Shown here: piece by piece, positions 1-5,602 of the stretch
Numbering within the stretch: the first letter of the stretch is position 1
How the letters are laid out: each line of letters opens with the position of its first letter
Assembly: GCA_900555605.1 (NCBI GenBank)
Contig: USLW01000159.1
Location: 1-5,602 of the forward strand
Direction of reading: 5' to 3'
Source: an uncultured Clostridium sp.
Lineage (GTDB): Bacteria > Bacillota > Clostridia > UBA1212 > UBA1255
DNA length: 5,602 nt
Notes under the pieces: model-generated
Database searches by the model: none
What the model was told of the DNA's origin: nothing
What the model saw: only the letters and a program-made list of their open reading frames with translations
Translations under genes and position numbers: made by a program

Positions 1-1
1 A

Positions 2-448
2 GACACCGTGGTTTCAAGCACCTTGCTTCGGAAAATGATCCGAGAAGGTAAAATGCGGGAATTCTCTGCTTTTACGGGAAGAATGTATTCGATTCCCGGC
101 AAAGTGGTGGTGGGCAGAAAGGTGGGACGTTCCCTCGGCTTTCCCACGGCGAATATTATCCCGCGGGAGGGCTTTGCCATGCCGAAATTCGGCGTATATG
201 CCACAGAAACCCTGATCAGCGGAAAAATGTACCGCAGCGTTACCAATGTGGGGGACAACCCGACATTTTACCGGAACGCAGGCGTGACGATTGAAACTTA
301 CATAATTGATTATAATAATAAACTGTACGGCGAGCATATCGAAGTGTTCTTTGCAGAAAAAATCCGAGATGAAATGCGGTTTGACAGCCCGGAGGCCTTG
401 TCCCTCCAGCTGAAGCGGGATGTTCTGAGGCGCAGAGAAATGAAGTAA
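2..448 (+). CDS. ribF: Bifunctional riboflavin kinase/FAD synthetase, C-terminal part (5' end outside window)
   Basis: RibF phosphorylates riboflavin to FMN and then adenylylates FMN to FAD in the cytoplasm. Only the last 148 residues are present, about half of the usual 300 or so; the reading frame is already open at base 2, so the gene starts upstream. The first residues (DTVVSST, then LLRKMIREG) match the linker that ends the N-terminal FAD synthetase domain. From about residue 26 the riboflavin kinase domain follows: GRSLGFPTAN with the nucleotide/metal-binding PTAN at residues 48-51, then FGVYA, the SVTNVGDNPTF segment, IETYIID with the probable catalytic Glu at residue 98, LYGE, and a C-terminal helix with KIRDEMRFDS. 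All kinase motifs look intact. The GTG at base 8 is internal and is not a true start. The stop is TAA, 29 bases before yfmF, with no terminator between them. The assignment is secure; the N-terminal domain cannot be assessed. Confidence 0.95.
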   Translation, partial: DTVVSSTLLRKMIREGKMREFSAFTGRMYSIPGKVVVGRKVGRSLGFPTANIIPREGFAMPKFGVYATETLISGKMYRSVTNVGDNPTFYRNAGVTIETYIIDYNNKLYGEHIEVFFAEKIRDEMRFDSPEALSLQLKRDVLRRREMK

Positions 449-460
449 AGGGCCGGGCGG

Positions 461-466
461 AGAGGA
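461..466 (+). promoter_or_regulatory. Shine-Dalgarno site of yfmF
   Basis: AGAGGA lies 11 bases before the ATG at 478, which is rather long spacing. The nearer ATGs at 467 and 470 are in another frame that stops after four codons, so 478 is the supported start. Confidence 0.55.
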
Positions 467-477
467 ATGATGACATC

Positions 478-1815
478 ATGAAAAAAATAGCGGATTTCGG
501 CGGGGCAGAGGTTTTCTATATCCCGACGGACAAATTTAAGACATGCGGGATCAACGTTACGTTTTGCGATAATCTCAGTAAAGACAGAGCCTACCGGAAT
601 GCCCTTGTGCCGATGATTCTCAACAGGGGATGCAGCCGGTTTCCCACCGCGCGGGAAATTGCCCGCCGGCTGCTGTCGCTTTACGGCGCGGGGATCTCAG
701 TGAATGTAGATAAAAAGGGAGAAATACAGCTGATCCAGTTTGTGGCGGATTTTCCGGATGAAAAATATGCCGCCCTTGGGAAAAGCGGCTTTGAGAGAAG
801 CAGCGAGGGCCTGGCGATGAAGGTCCTGCGCCTTCTGTTTGATCTGATCACCGATCCGGTGACGGAAATGACCAACGGTCAGGAGGGATTTGCAAAAGAA
901 TACTTTGTGCAGGAACGGATCAATCAGGACAGCTTTATCCGCTCCGCGGTAAATGATAAGCAGTCCTATGCCATGCTGCGCTGTCAGGCGCTGATGTGCG
1001 CCGGAGAGCCCTACGGCGTTTATGAGCTGGGCGCGGTTTCCGACGGCGAATCCCTTGACCCCGTATCCCTGTACCGGTATTACAGGGACTATTTTCTGCG
1101 GCGCCTGCCGGTAAAAATTTTTTATTGCGGCAGAGAGGAGCCGGAGGCATTGCTTACGCTTCTGGATGGGATCTCCTGTCTGCACGAAGGCGATCGGATC
1201 AATCTGAATCCCGGCTATGTTCCCTTCGGCGGAGGGGGCATGCGGATGGAAGAAGAGGTGTTTGATGTTGCCCAGGGTAAATTGAATATCGGCTTCCGCA
1301 CGAGCATTCCTCCGGATTCGCCGCAGTTTCCGGCGCTTGCCGTATGCAACGGCATTTTCGGTGCCGGCACGCAGTCAAAGCTGTTTCAGAATGTGCGGGA
1401 GAAAAATAGTCTTGCATATTACGCAGCTTCCCGCTTGGAGCGTCTGAAGGGCATCATGGTCGCTTACTGCGGCATTGCGTGTAAAAATGAAAAACAGGCG
1501 CGGGAACTGATTCTCGCCCAGCTGGAGGATATCAAACGCGGTGCGGTGACGCAGGAGGAATATGAGGCAACGATCCGGATGTTCCGCAACAGCTTCCATT
1601 CCTATAAAGACACACAGTTTGCGATTATGGATTTTTATATCGGCCAGAGCTTCCTCAGGCAGGGCCAGAGCATTGATGCGTTTATCGATTCGATTACGCG
1701 GGTGACGATTGAGGATGTAATTGCCGCGGCGCAGAATATCCATCCGGATCTTGTATATTTCCTGCGGGGGACTGACGAAGAGGCCGCAGAGGGTGACGAT
1801 GGCGCAGAAGAATGA
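478..1815 (+). CDS. yfmF: M16 family peptidase-like protein YfmF (zinc site lost)
   Basis: This 445-residue protein has the two-lobe M16B (insulinase/processing-peptidase) fold. It is close in length and motifs to the protein named YfmF in current family annotation (ymfF in B. subtilis, about 426 residues), which has been linked to 5-aminopentanol modification of EF-P. The site where active M16 enzymes carry HxxEH reads PMILN (residues 45-49, after LV and before RG), so it cannot bind zinc in the usual way. The lobe 1 helix with SLYGA follows at 67-71, then an INDK/VNDK-type segment (158-161) and GEPYG (176-180). Lobe 2 contains KLFQNVREKNSLAYY (301-315), keeping the M16 substrate-binding pair as R307 and Y314. 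The last 15 residues are strongly acidic. No signal peptide is seen, so it is probably cytoplasmic. It sits 6 to 18 bases upstream of the catalytic partner yfmH, consistent with a heterodimer. The family is clear; the cellular substrate is not. Confidence 0.87.
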   Translation: MKKIADFGGAEVFYIPTDKFKTCGINVTFCDNLSKDRAYRNALVPMILNRGCSRFPTAREIARRLLSLYGAGISVNVDKKGEIQLIQFVADFPDEKYAALGKSGFERSSEGLAMKVLRLLFDLITDPVTEMTNGQEGFAKEYFVQERINQDSFIRSAVNDKQSYAMLRCQALMCAGEPYGVYELGAVSDGESLDPVSLYRYYRDYFLRRLPVKIFYCGREEPEALLTLLDGISCLHEGDRINLNPGYVPFGGGGMRMEEEVFDVAQGKLNIGFRTSIPPDSPQFPALAVCNGIFGAGTQSKLFQNVREKNSLAYYAASRLERLKGIMVAYCGIACKNEKQARELILAQLEDIKRGAVTQEEYEATIRMFRNSFHSYKDTQFAIMDFYIGQSFLRQGQSIDAFIDSITRVTIEDVIAAAQNIHPDLVYFLRGTDEEAAEGDDGAEE

Positions 1816-1817
1816 GA

Positions 1818-1822
1818 AAGGA
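1818..1822 (+). promoter_or_regulatory. Shine-Dalgarno site deciding the yfmH start
   Basis: AAGGA at 1818-1822 overlaps the in-frame ATG at 1822, so it cannot serve that codon. It stands 11 bases before the in-frame ATG at 1834, the same spacing as at yfmF, which favours the start at 1834. Confidence 0.55.
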
Positions 1823-1833
1823 TGAATCTTGTT

Positions 1834-3108
1834 ATGAATAAGACGATATATCAGGAAATTGACGAGACGCTGTATACGTTTACCCATCCCTCCGGACTGC
1901 GGGTGCAGATCGTGCCGAAGCCCGGATATTATAAAAAGTTTGCGATTTTTTCGGTGGATTTCGGTTCCATAAACAAACGCTTCATCATACCGGGGCAGCA
2001 GAAGATCACGGAGGTTCCCGGCGGCGTGGCGCATTTTCTGGAACACAAGCTTTTTGAACAGGAGGACGGAAACGTTATGGACCGCTATGCGGCCCTGGGC
2101 GCCAGCTCCAACGCTGCGACCAGCTTTTCCAGAACCTATTATTATTTTACCTGTACGGATTGTTTTGCACAGTGCCTCGCGCTGCTGCTGCATTTTGTAC
2201 TGCATCCGTATATTACGGAAGAAAGCGTGGAAAAAGAAAAGGGCATCATTTCCCAGGAAATCAATATGTATTTAGACAGTCCGGATTTTGTGGTATCTAT
2301 GAATCTGCTGAGGCTGCTGTTTCATAACAATCCCGTGCGGGAAGACATTGCCGGCTCCGTGGAGGATGTCATGCACACTACGGCCGACATTTTAAGACTG
2401 TGTCACAGTACCTTCTATTCGCCGGATAATATGGTGCTTACTGTTGTGGGAGATGTTTCGCCGGAAGAGGTAGCGTCCATTGTCCGGGATCAAATTTCCG
2501 GGGAACGCCGTACCGGAACGCTGCAGCGGATTTTTGACGAGGAACCGGCGTCTTTGGCGGGAACCTCCCAAATTGTCCGGATGGATGTAGCGACTCCGCT
2601 GTTTAATATCGGATTCAAGGACCACGCCCTGCGCTATACCGGCATGGAGCGGGTGCGCAGGGAACTCGCCGGCACGATCCTCAAGGACATGCTGTTCGGC
2701 AGAAGCTCCGCCTTTTTTGAAGACCTGTATAACCGCGGCCTGATCAATCAGGAGTTTTACGCAGATTATGATATTGAACGGGATTATGCCATGGCCGGCC
2801 TCGGCGGCGAATCAAAGGATCCGGAAACGGTGCGGGAACTGGTGGCGCAGTATCTGCAGCGGTGCAAAAGAGACGGATTCAATCAGGCAGATTTTGAAAT
2901 GCTGCGCAATGCCTATGCCGGGCGGCTCCTGAAACGGCTGAATGTGCCGGAAACCATCGGAAAACAATTCTCCGCGCTGTATCTTCAGGGGATCTCGGGA
3001 TTTGACTATTTTTCTGCATGTGGTACAATAACCTTTGATGAAATTAACCAAGTTTTTGAAGAGGTCTTTTTGCAGGATATGGCTATTTCGGTAGTTTTAA
3101 GCAAATAG
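1834..3108 (+). CDS. yfmH: M16 family zinc metallopeptidase YfmH
   Basis: This is the catalytic partner of the preceding gene, 424 residues (428 if ATG 1822 is used), matching the B. subtilis relative (ymfH, 428). The inverted zinc motif HFLEH is at residues 67-71 in the classic GGVAHFLEHKLFE setting: the two His residues bind zinc and E70 is the general base. The distal zinc ligand is probably E142 in GIISQEINMY. The SSNAATSFSRTYYYFT strand block (residues 91-106) and the FYSPDNMVLTVVGD segment (194-207) are typical of the M16 first lobe. In lobe 2 the usual R/Y pair is missing: the corresponding stretch reads FFEDLYNRGLINQEFY (294-309). No signal peptide is present, so a cytoplasmic peptidase is expected. 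The link to EF-P modification comes from B. subtilis and is not shown by this sequence. The last 35 or so codons are noticeably AT-rich and contain a candidate promoter for lgt. The start is chosen from the Shine-Dalgarno position. Confidence 0.87.
   Translation: MNKTIYQEIDETLYTFTHPSGLRVQIVPKPGYYKKFAIFSVDFGSINKRFIIPGQQKITEVPGGVAHFLEHKLFEQEDGNVMDRYAALGASSNAATSFSRTYYYFTCTDCFAQCLALLLHFVLHPYITEESVEKEKGIISQEINMYLDSPDFVVSMNLLRLLFHNNPVREDIAGSVEDVMHTTADILRLCHSTFYSPDNMVLTVVGDVSPEEVASIVRDQISGERRTGTLQRIFDEEPASLAGTSQIVRMDVATPLFNIGFKDHALRYTGMERVRRELAGTILKDMLFGRSSAFFEDLYNRGLINQEFYADYDIERDYAMAGLGGESKDPETVRELVAQYLQRCKRDGFNQADFEMLRNAYAGRLLKRLNVPETIGKQFSALYLQGISGFDYFSACGTITFDEINQVFEEVFLQDMAISVVLSK
3002..3029 (+). 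promoter_or_regulatory. Candidate sigma-A promoter inside yfmH, reading into lgt
   Basis: The -35 box TTGACT (3002-3007, 5 of 6 to consensus) and -10 box TACAAT (3024-3029, 5 of 6) are separated by 16 bases. An extended -10 TG lies at 3021-3022, one base before the -10 box. Transcription would start near 3036, about 97 bases before the lgt ATG. The site lies in coding sequence, in a locally AT-rich patch using codons (TCT, GGT, ACA, ATA, CAA) that are uncommon elsewhere in the gene. This is pattern-based only. Confidence 0.5.
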
Positions 3109-3119
3109 ACCGGAAAGAC

Positions 3120-3124
3120 AGGTG
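3120..3124 (+). promoter_or_regulatory. Shine-Dalgarno site of lgt
   Basis: AGGTG, matching the 3' part of the AAGGAGGTG consensus, stands 8 bases before ATG 3133. It is the only suitable site in the short gap after yfmH and supports that start. Confidence 0.5.
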
Positions 3125-3132
3125 CTGTATCA

Positions 3133-4158
3133 ATGCAAGACTGGGTCTCGTTTCCAAATATCCTGCCGAACAGCGGCATTCGCTTCAATATAGATAAGGT
3201 TGCCTTTGAAATCGGGAGCCTGTCGGTGCGTTGGTATGGGGTCATTATCTGCTTCGGCTTTGTTTTGGCGGTGGTGCTTGCCATGAGGGCCTGTAAAAAG
3301 TATGACATCAGCCAGGACGACCTGCTGGATTATCTGCTGTTTGCAATGCCTGCCGCAGTGATCGGCGCGCGTTTGTACTATGTCGCGTTCAGACTGGACT
3401 ACTATTTAGAGAACCCAAAGGAAATTATTAATTATACAAACGGCGGACTGGCGATTTACGGCGGTATTATCGGCGCCGTCATTGCGGCTGCCATTGTTGC
3501 AAAGGTCAAAAAGCAGTCCTTTTTGAAAATCATTGATTTTTCAGTGCCTTATATTATATTGGGGCAGGCCATCGGCAGATGGGGCAATCTGATCAATCAG
3601 GAAGCGTACGGCGGTCCTACCGCGCTGCCTTGGGGCATGACGGGGTCCTTGATCGAAAAAGAGGTCGTACAAATGGGATACGAGGCCGGCACGCTGGTTC
3701 ATCCCACCTTTTTATACGAGTCTCTGTGGTGTATCGCGGGATTCGTGCTGATGCTCGTTTATCGGCGCAAATGGCAGAAGGCCCGGGGAGAGGTCCTCTG
3801 TTTTTATATGATCTATTACGGAATCGGCAGAGCGATGATTGAGGGGCTGCGGACAGACAGTCTGATGCTCGGGTCCTTCCGCGTATCCCAGCTGCTTTCC
3901 CTTGCTCTGATTATCGTCGGAATCGCCATGTTTATCGATTTGAGAAAACGTTACCGGCATGAGATCTACGAAAAGGGCACAGCCGATGGGGAAACGGAAA
4001 GCTCTTTGTCCGGCGTCGTAGCGCGTATGGAAGCGGCGGATGAAACGACGGAAAAAGGTGAGATCGCGGAACTGGAAATTCGACGGGGAGATGAAATGCA
4101 ATCGTATGCGGAGCAGGATACCGACCAGACGGCTGTGGACAGAGATCGAGGGGAATAA
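3133..4158 (+). CDS. lgt: Prolipoprotein diacylglyceryl transferase Lgt
   Basis: Lgt is an integral membrane enzyme that transfers diacylglycerol from phosphatidylglycerol to the lipobox cysteine of prolipoproteins, the first step of lipoprotein maturation. The protein has 341 residues. About 270 of these form the usual core with around seven membrane segments (roughly 33-52, 62-85, 104-124, 133-147, 194-211, 220-236, 250-269). The Lgt signature is GRWGNLINQEAYG at 148-160, containing the equivalents of E. coli R143 (R149), N146 (N152) and E151 (E157). HPTFLYESLW follows at 190-199, and R240 in EGLRTDSL is the likely equivalent of R239. At the site of E. coli His103 there is Tyr109 (GGLAIYGG). 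Residues 276-341 form a hydrophilic, Glu/Asp-rich tail not needed by the core fold. The N-terminal lead of about 30 residues before SVRWYG fits clostridial-type Lgt proteins and the chosen start. The 3' end overlaps the next gene. Function is very secure. Confidence 0.96.
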   Translation: MQDWVSFPNILPNSGIRFNIDKVAFEIGSLSVRWYGVIICFGFVLAVVLAMRACKKYDISQDDLLDYLLFAMPAAVIGARLYYVAFRLDYYLENPKEIINYTNGGLAIYGGIIGAVIAAAIVAKVKKQSFLKIIDFSVPYIILGQAIGRWGNLINQEAYGGPTALPWGMTGSLIEKEVVQMGYEAGTLVHPTFLYESLWCIAGFVLMLVYRRKWQKARGEVLCFYMIYYGIGRAMIEGLRTDSLMLGSFRVSQLLSLALIIVGIAMFIDLRKRYRHEIYEKGTADGETESSLSGVVARMEAADETTEKGEIAELEIRRGDEMQSYAEQDTDQTAVDRDRGE

Positions 4159-5269
4159 GCGGCTGGATTATCTCCGGAAATTTGACTACTTCCTGATGGG
4201 AGTTGTCCTAATCATTACTGCCATCGGATTGGTGTTTCTCAAAAGCGCAATGTACAGCATGTATGAGGACCACGGCTCCTCGGCAATGGTGGTGCAGATT
4301 GCAGGACTGATCCTCGGACTGATCCTTGCCATGGTGCTGTGCTATGTGGACTACGGCATATTCAAAAAATTCTGTATTCCTTTTTACATCGCGAATATTT
4401 TTATGATGCTGCTGGTATACACGCCCCTCGGGATCACGCAGTATGACAGCCGTTCTTGGCTGAATTTGTATGTCACCACGTATCAGCCCTCCGAGCTGAT
4501 GAAGCTGGCCATGATTTTAGTTCTGGCAAAGCAGATTGAAACGATTCATGCGGAGGGATTTACCTGGAAGCGCGCTGCCGGCCTGCTGATCGCTTTTGGA
4601 ATTCCGCTGGGCTTAGTGGTCCTGCAGAAGGATATCGGGCAGGCGATGGTTTTTGTGTTTATCTTTTTGGTGGTCATTTTCGTAGGCGGTATAAAATGGT
4701 GGTTTATTGCCTCCGTAGTAGGGGCGGGAGGCGTAATGGTGCCGTTTTTGTGGAAATTTTATATGAATGACACACGGCGGGACCGTCTGCTGGGCTTTCT
4801 TGATCCGGAAAAATATGCGGATTATACCTTGCAGCTCCGGCAGTCCATTACTGCCATCGGGTCCGGACAATTAGTCGGAAAGGGTATCGGAGAAGGCCCG
4901 ATGAATAACGGTAAAAAAATTCTGGTAAAAATGACGGATTCTATTTTTGCTGTAATCGGAGAAGAGGCAGGCTTTATCGGGACGGCTGCGGTAGTCGGAC
5001 TGATGGCCGTCATGCTGGTCCGGATTATTTTTATTTCCTCACGGGCCAGGGACATTTTCGGAAAGTGTATTGCAGCCGGCATTTTTGCTATGTTTGCATT
5101 TAATATTTTTGAAAATATCGGTATGAATTTAGGCATTATGCCCATTACGGGGCTGCCGCTGCCATTTATCAGCAAGGGCGGCAGCGCCATGGTGACGAAT
5201 TTTATTGCGGTCGGTTTTCTGCTCAGCATTTCACTGCGGAAGGTGAAAGGCTTTTTTTCCGAATCATGA
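4106..5269 (+). CDS. rodA: SEDS family peptidoglycan glycosyltransferase, RodA/FtsW-like
   Basis: SEDS proteins polymerise lipid II into glycan strands, usually with a class B penicillin-binding protein; RodA acts in elongation and FtsW in division. From ATG 4106 the protein has 387 residues, normal for RodA, with about ten membrane segments beginning near residue 30. Visible landmarks (387-residue numbering) are SRSWLNL with the conserved W118, QPSELMKLA (127-135), FLDPEKYADYTLQLRQS, IGSGQLVGKGIGEG, the TD pair with the likely catalytic D278 followed by IFAVIGEE, and NIGMNLGIMPITGLPLPFIS. Several signatures are altered: QPD becomes QKD (196-198 in the long form, 174-176 here), PExHTD becomes LVKMTD (273-278), and SxGGSS becomes SKGGSA (356-361). 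The start is uncertain: ATG 4040 (409 residues), 4091 and 4106 all lie inside lgt, none with an ideal ribosome site, and the conserved part begins only near 4160. No class B PBP gene is in the window. RodA is preferred over FtsW for its neighbours, but a generic SEDS label is safer. Confidence 0.85.
   Translation: MRSRIPTRRLWTEIEGNKRLDYLRKFDYFLMGVVLIITAIGLVFLKSAMYSMYEDHGSSAMVVQIAGLILGLILAMVLCYVDYGIFKKFCIPFYIANIFMMLLVYTPLGITQYDSRSWLNLYVTTYQPSELMKLAMILVLAKQIETIHAEGFTWKRAAGLLIAFGIPLGLVVLQKDIGQAMVFVFIFLVVIFVGGIKWWFIASVVGAGGVMVPFLWKFYMNDTRRDRLLGFLDPEKYADYTLQLRQSITAIGSGQLVGKGIGEGPMNNGKKILVKMTDSIFAVIGEEAGFIGTAAVVGLMAVMLVRIIFISSRARDIFGKCIAAGIFAMFAFNIFENIGMNLGIMPITGLPLPFISKGGSAMVTNFIAVGFLLSISLRKVKGFFSES
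4148..4153 (+). promoter_or_regulatory. Strong Shine-Dalgarno-like site at the lgt stop, no usual start codon behind it
   Basis: GAGGGG ends two bases before the lgt TAA. The only in-frame candidate at proper distance for the SEDS gene is CTG 4163 (9-base spacing), which would give 368 residues starting just before the conserved LRKFDYFL region. CTG starts are rare, so this may be coincidence. Confidence 0.25.
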
Positions 5270-5291
5270 GCAGGCTTTGGCAATACAGAAT

Positions 5292-5297
5292 AGGAGG
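5292..5297 (+). promoter_or_regulatory. Shine-Dalgarno site deciding a GTG start
   Basis: A perfect AGGAGG stands 5 bases before GTG 5303. The next in-frame ATG (5315) is 17 bases away, so GTG is the better start. This is the strongest ribosome binding site in the window. Confidence 0.75.
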
Positions 5298-5302
5298 CTG
5301 CT

Positions 5303-5602
5303 GTGGGCGTTAAAATGATCCGTGTTCTGGTCATGATATTCGGCGGCTTATTTCTGCTTGCAGGCCTTGTTCCCGCAGCAGGCGGGTATCTCAATTCCGG
5401 CGTAGCTGCACTGATGATATTCGGTGTGCTGACTGCCGTTGCCGCCGGGCTATGGCGTTTTTCTGCGGCAAAATGGTGGAAAGCTGTGCGCTGCGTACTG
5501 GCGGGCTGTTTGCTGGTCTGCTTCTGCACAGGGCTTGTGATTTCCTGCTTTATGCTGAAATACGGATATTTTAATCGTCCCCGGGGGAACGAGACAGGCA
5601 CG
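5303..5602 (+). CDS. Membrane protein, N-terminal part; possibly YdcF/SanA-type (DUF218) (3' end outside window)
   Basis: The frame is open for exactly 100 codons from GTG 5303 to the window edge with no stop. Three hydrophobic segments are visible: residues 6-23, 33-51 and 63-84. The second and third are joined by a basic, aromatic loop (residues 51-63, WRFSAAKWWKAVR), and a soluble part begins around residue 86 (KYGYFNRPRGNET). Three N-terminal helices followed by a short linker of this type occur in Gram-positive YdcF-like proteins, whose DUF218 domain then starts with a strand of the VVLGC kind and is linked to envelope functions. That domain lies outside the window, so the assignment rests on layout and context only. 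The gene starts 33 bases after the SEDS stop with no terminator, so it is probably co-transcribed with lgt and rodA. An unrelated small membrane protein is the alternative. Confidence 0.7.
   Translation, partial: MGVKMIRVLVMIFGGLFLLAGLVPAAGGYLNSGVAALMIFGVLTAVAAGLWRFSAAKWWKAVRCVLAGCLLVCFCTGLVISCFMLKYGYFNRPRGNETGT

Noticed and set aside
8..10. GTG as the start of a complete small gene
   Set aside because: The frame is open to the window edge and residues before the GTG fit the RibF interdomain linker, so the gene is truncated by the window.
291..316. TTGAAA and TATAAT inside ribF as a possible promoter for yfmF
   Set aside because: Spacing is only 14 bases, and the AT-rich patch is explained by the conserved Ile-Asp-Tyr-Asn-Asn-Lys residues of the kinase domain.
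1375..2205. 276-codon open frame on the minus strand across yfmF and yfmH
   Set aside because: It crosses the junction of two clear plus-strand genes, has no recognisable domain and a shadow-like composition rich in Arg, His and Gln.
3533..3560. TTGATT-N16-TATATT inside lgt as a possible promoter for the SEDS gene
   Set aside because: The -35 match is weak, it lies more than 500 bases before the next start, and the patch codes for conserved hydrophobic residues.
5103..5118. Perfect 7-base inverted repeat with 2-base centre in the SEDS gene
   Set aside because: Its all-A/T arms encode the conserved Asn-Ile-Phe-Glu-Asn-Ile stretch, and the loop is too short for a hairpin of real strength.
5238..5260. 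T-rich end of the SEDS gene as a terminator
   Set aside because: No stable GC-rich stem precedes the T run, and a well-placed gene start follows 45 bases later.
4822..5601. 259-codon open frame on the minus strand over the SEDS gene and the last gene
   Set aside because: Composition rich in Pro, Ser, Ala and Thr is what hydrophobic membrane-protein codons give on the opposite strand; no motif is seen and both plus-strand genes are well supported.

Overview
All recognisable genes lie on the plus strand in one tightly packed series: the 3' end of ribF, two M16-family peptidase-like genes (yfmF, yfmH), lgt, a rodA/ftsW-type SEDS gene, and the 5' end of a membrane protein that is probably of the YdcF/DUF218 type. 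Gaps between genes are 6 to about 33 bases, or there is an overlap. No rho-independent terminator, tRNA, rRNA, CRISPR array, insertion sequence or phage gene is visible, and no gene-free stretch exceeds 300 bases. Gene content, Shine-Dalgarno spacing, mixed ATG/GTG starts and the Gram-positive-style Lgt and YfmF/YfmH proteins suggest a Firmicute. A moderately GC-rich anaerobic Clostridia lineage is my best guess, but I cannot name a genus.

Layout: 2-448 is the riboflavin kinase half of RibF. 478-1815 and 1834-3108 encode two M16 subunits. The first has lost the zinc motif but keeps an Arg/Tyr pair; the second has the zinc motif but lacks that pair, so they look like complementary halves of one protease. 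3133-4158 is Lgt with an acidic C-terminal tail. About 4106-5269 is a SEDS glycan polymerase whose start lies inside the lgt reading frame and whose signature motifs are partly diverged. 5303 to the window end is the N-terminal membrane part of a new gene with a strong Shine-Dalgarno site and a GTG start.

The genes span cofactor synthesis (FMN/FAD), a predicted cytoplasmic protease pair whose B. subtilis relatives are linked to EF-P modification, lipoprotein lipidation and cell-wall elongation. Lgt, the SEDS protein and the last gene form an envelope group. A good sigma-A-type promoter candidate (TTGACT, 16 bases, extended -10 TACAAT) sits inside the 3' end of yfmH and could let this envelope group be transcribed separately from ribF-yfmF-yfmH.

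Most of the window is ordinary housekeeping DNA. The points worth a second look are the split M16 active site, the internal promoter, the unclear rodA start within lgt, and the unusual SEDS motifs. I see no convincing new system.
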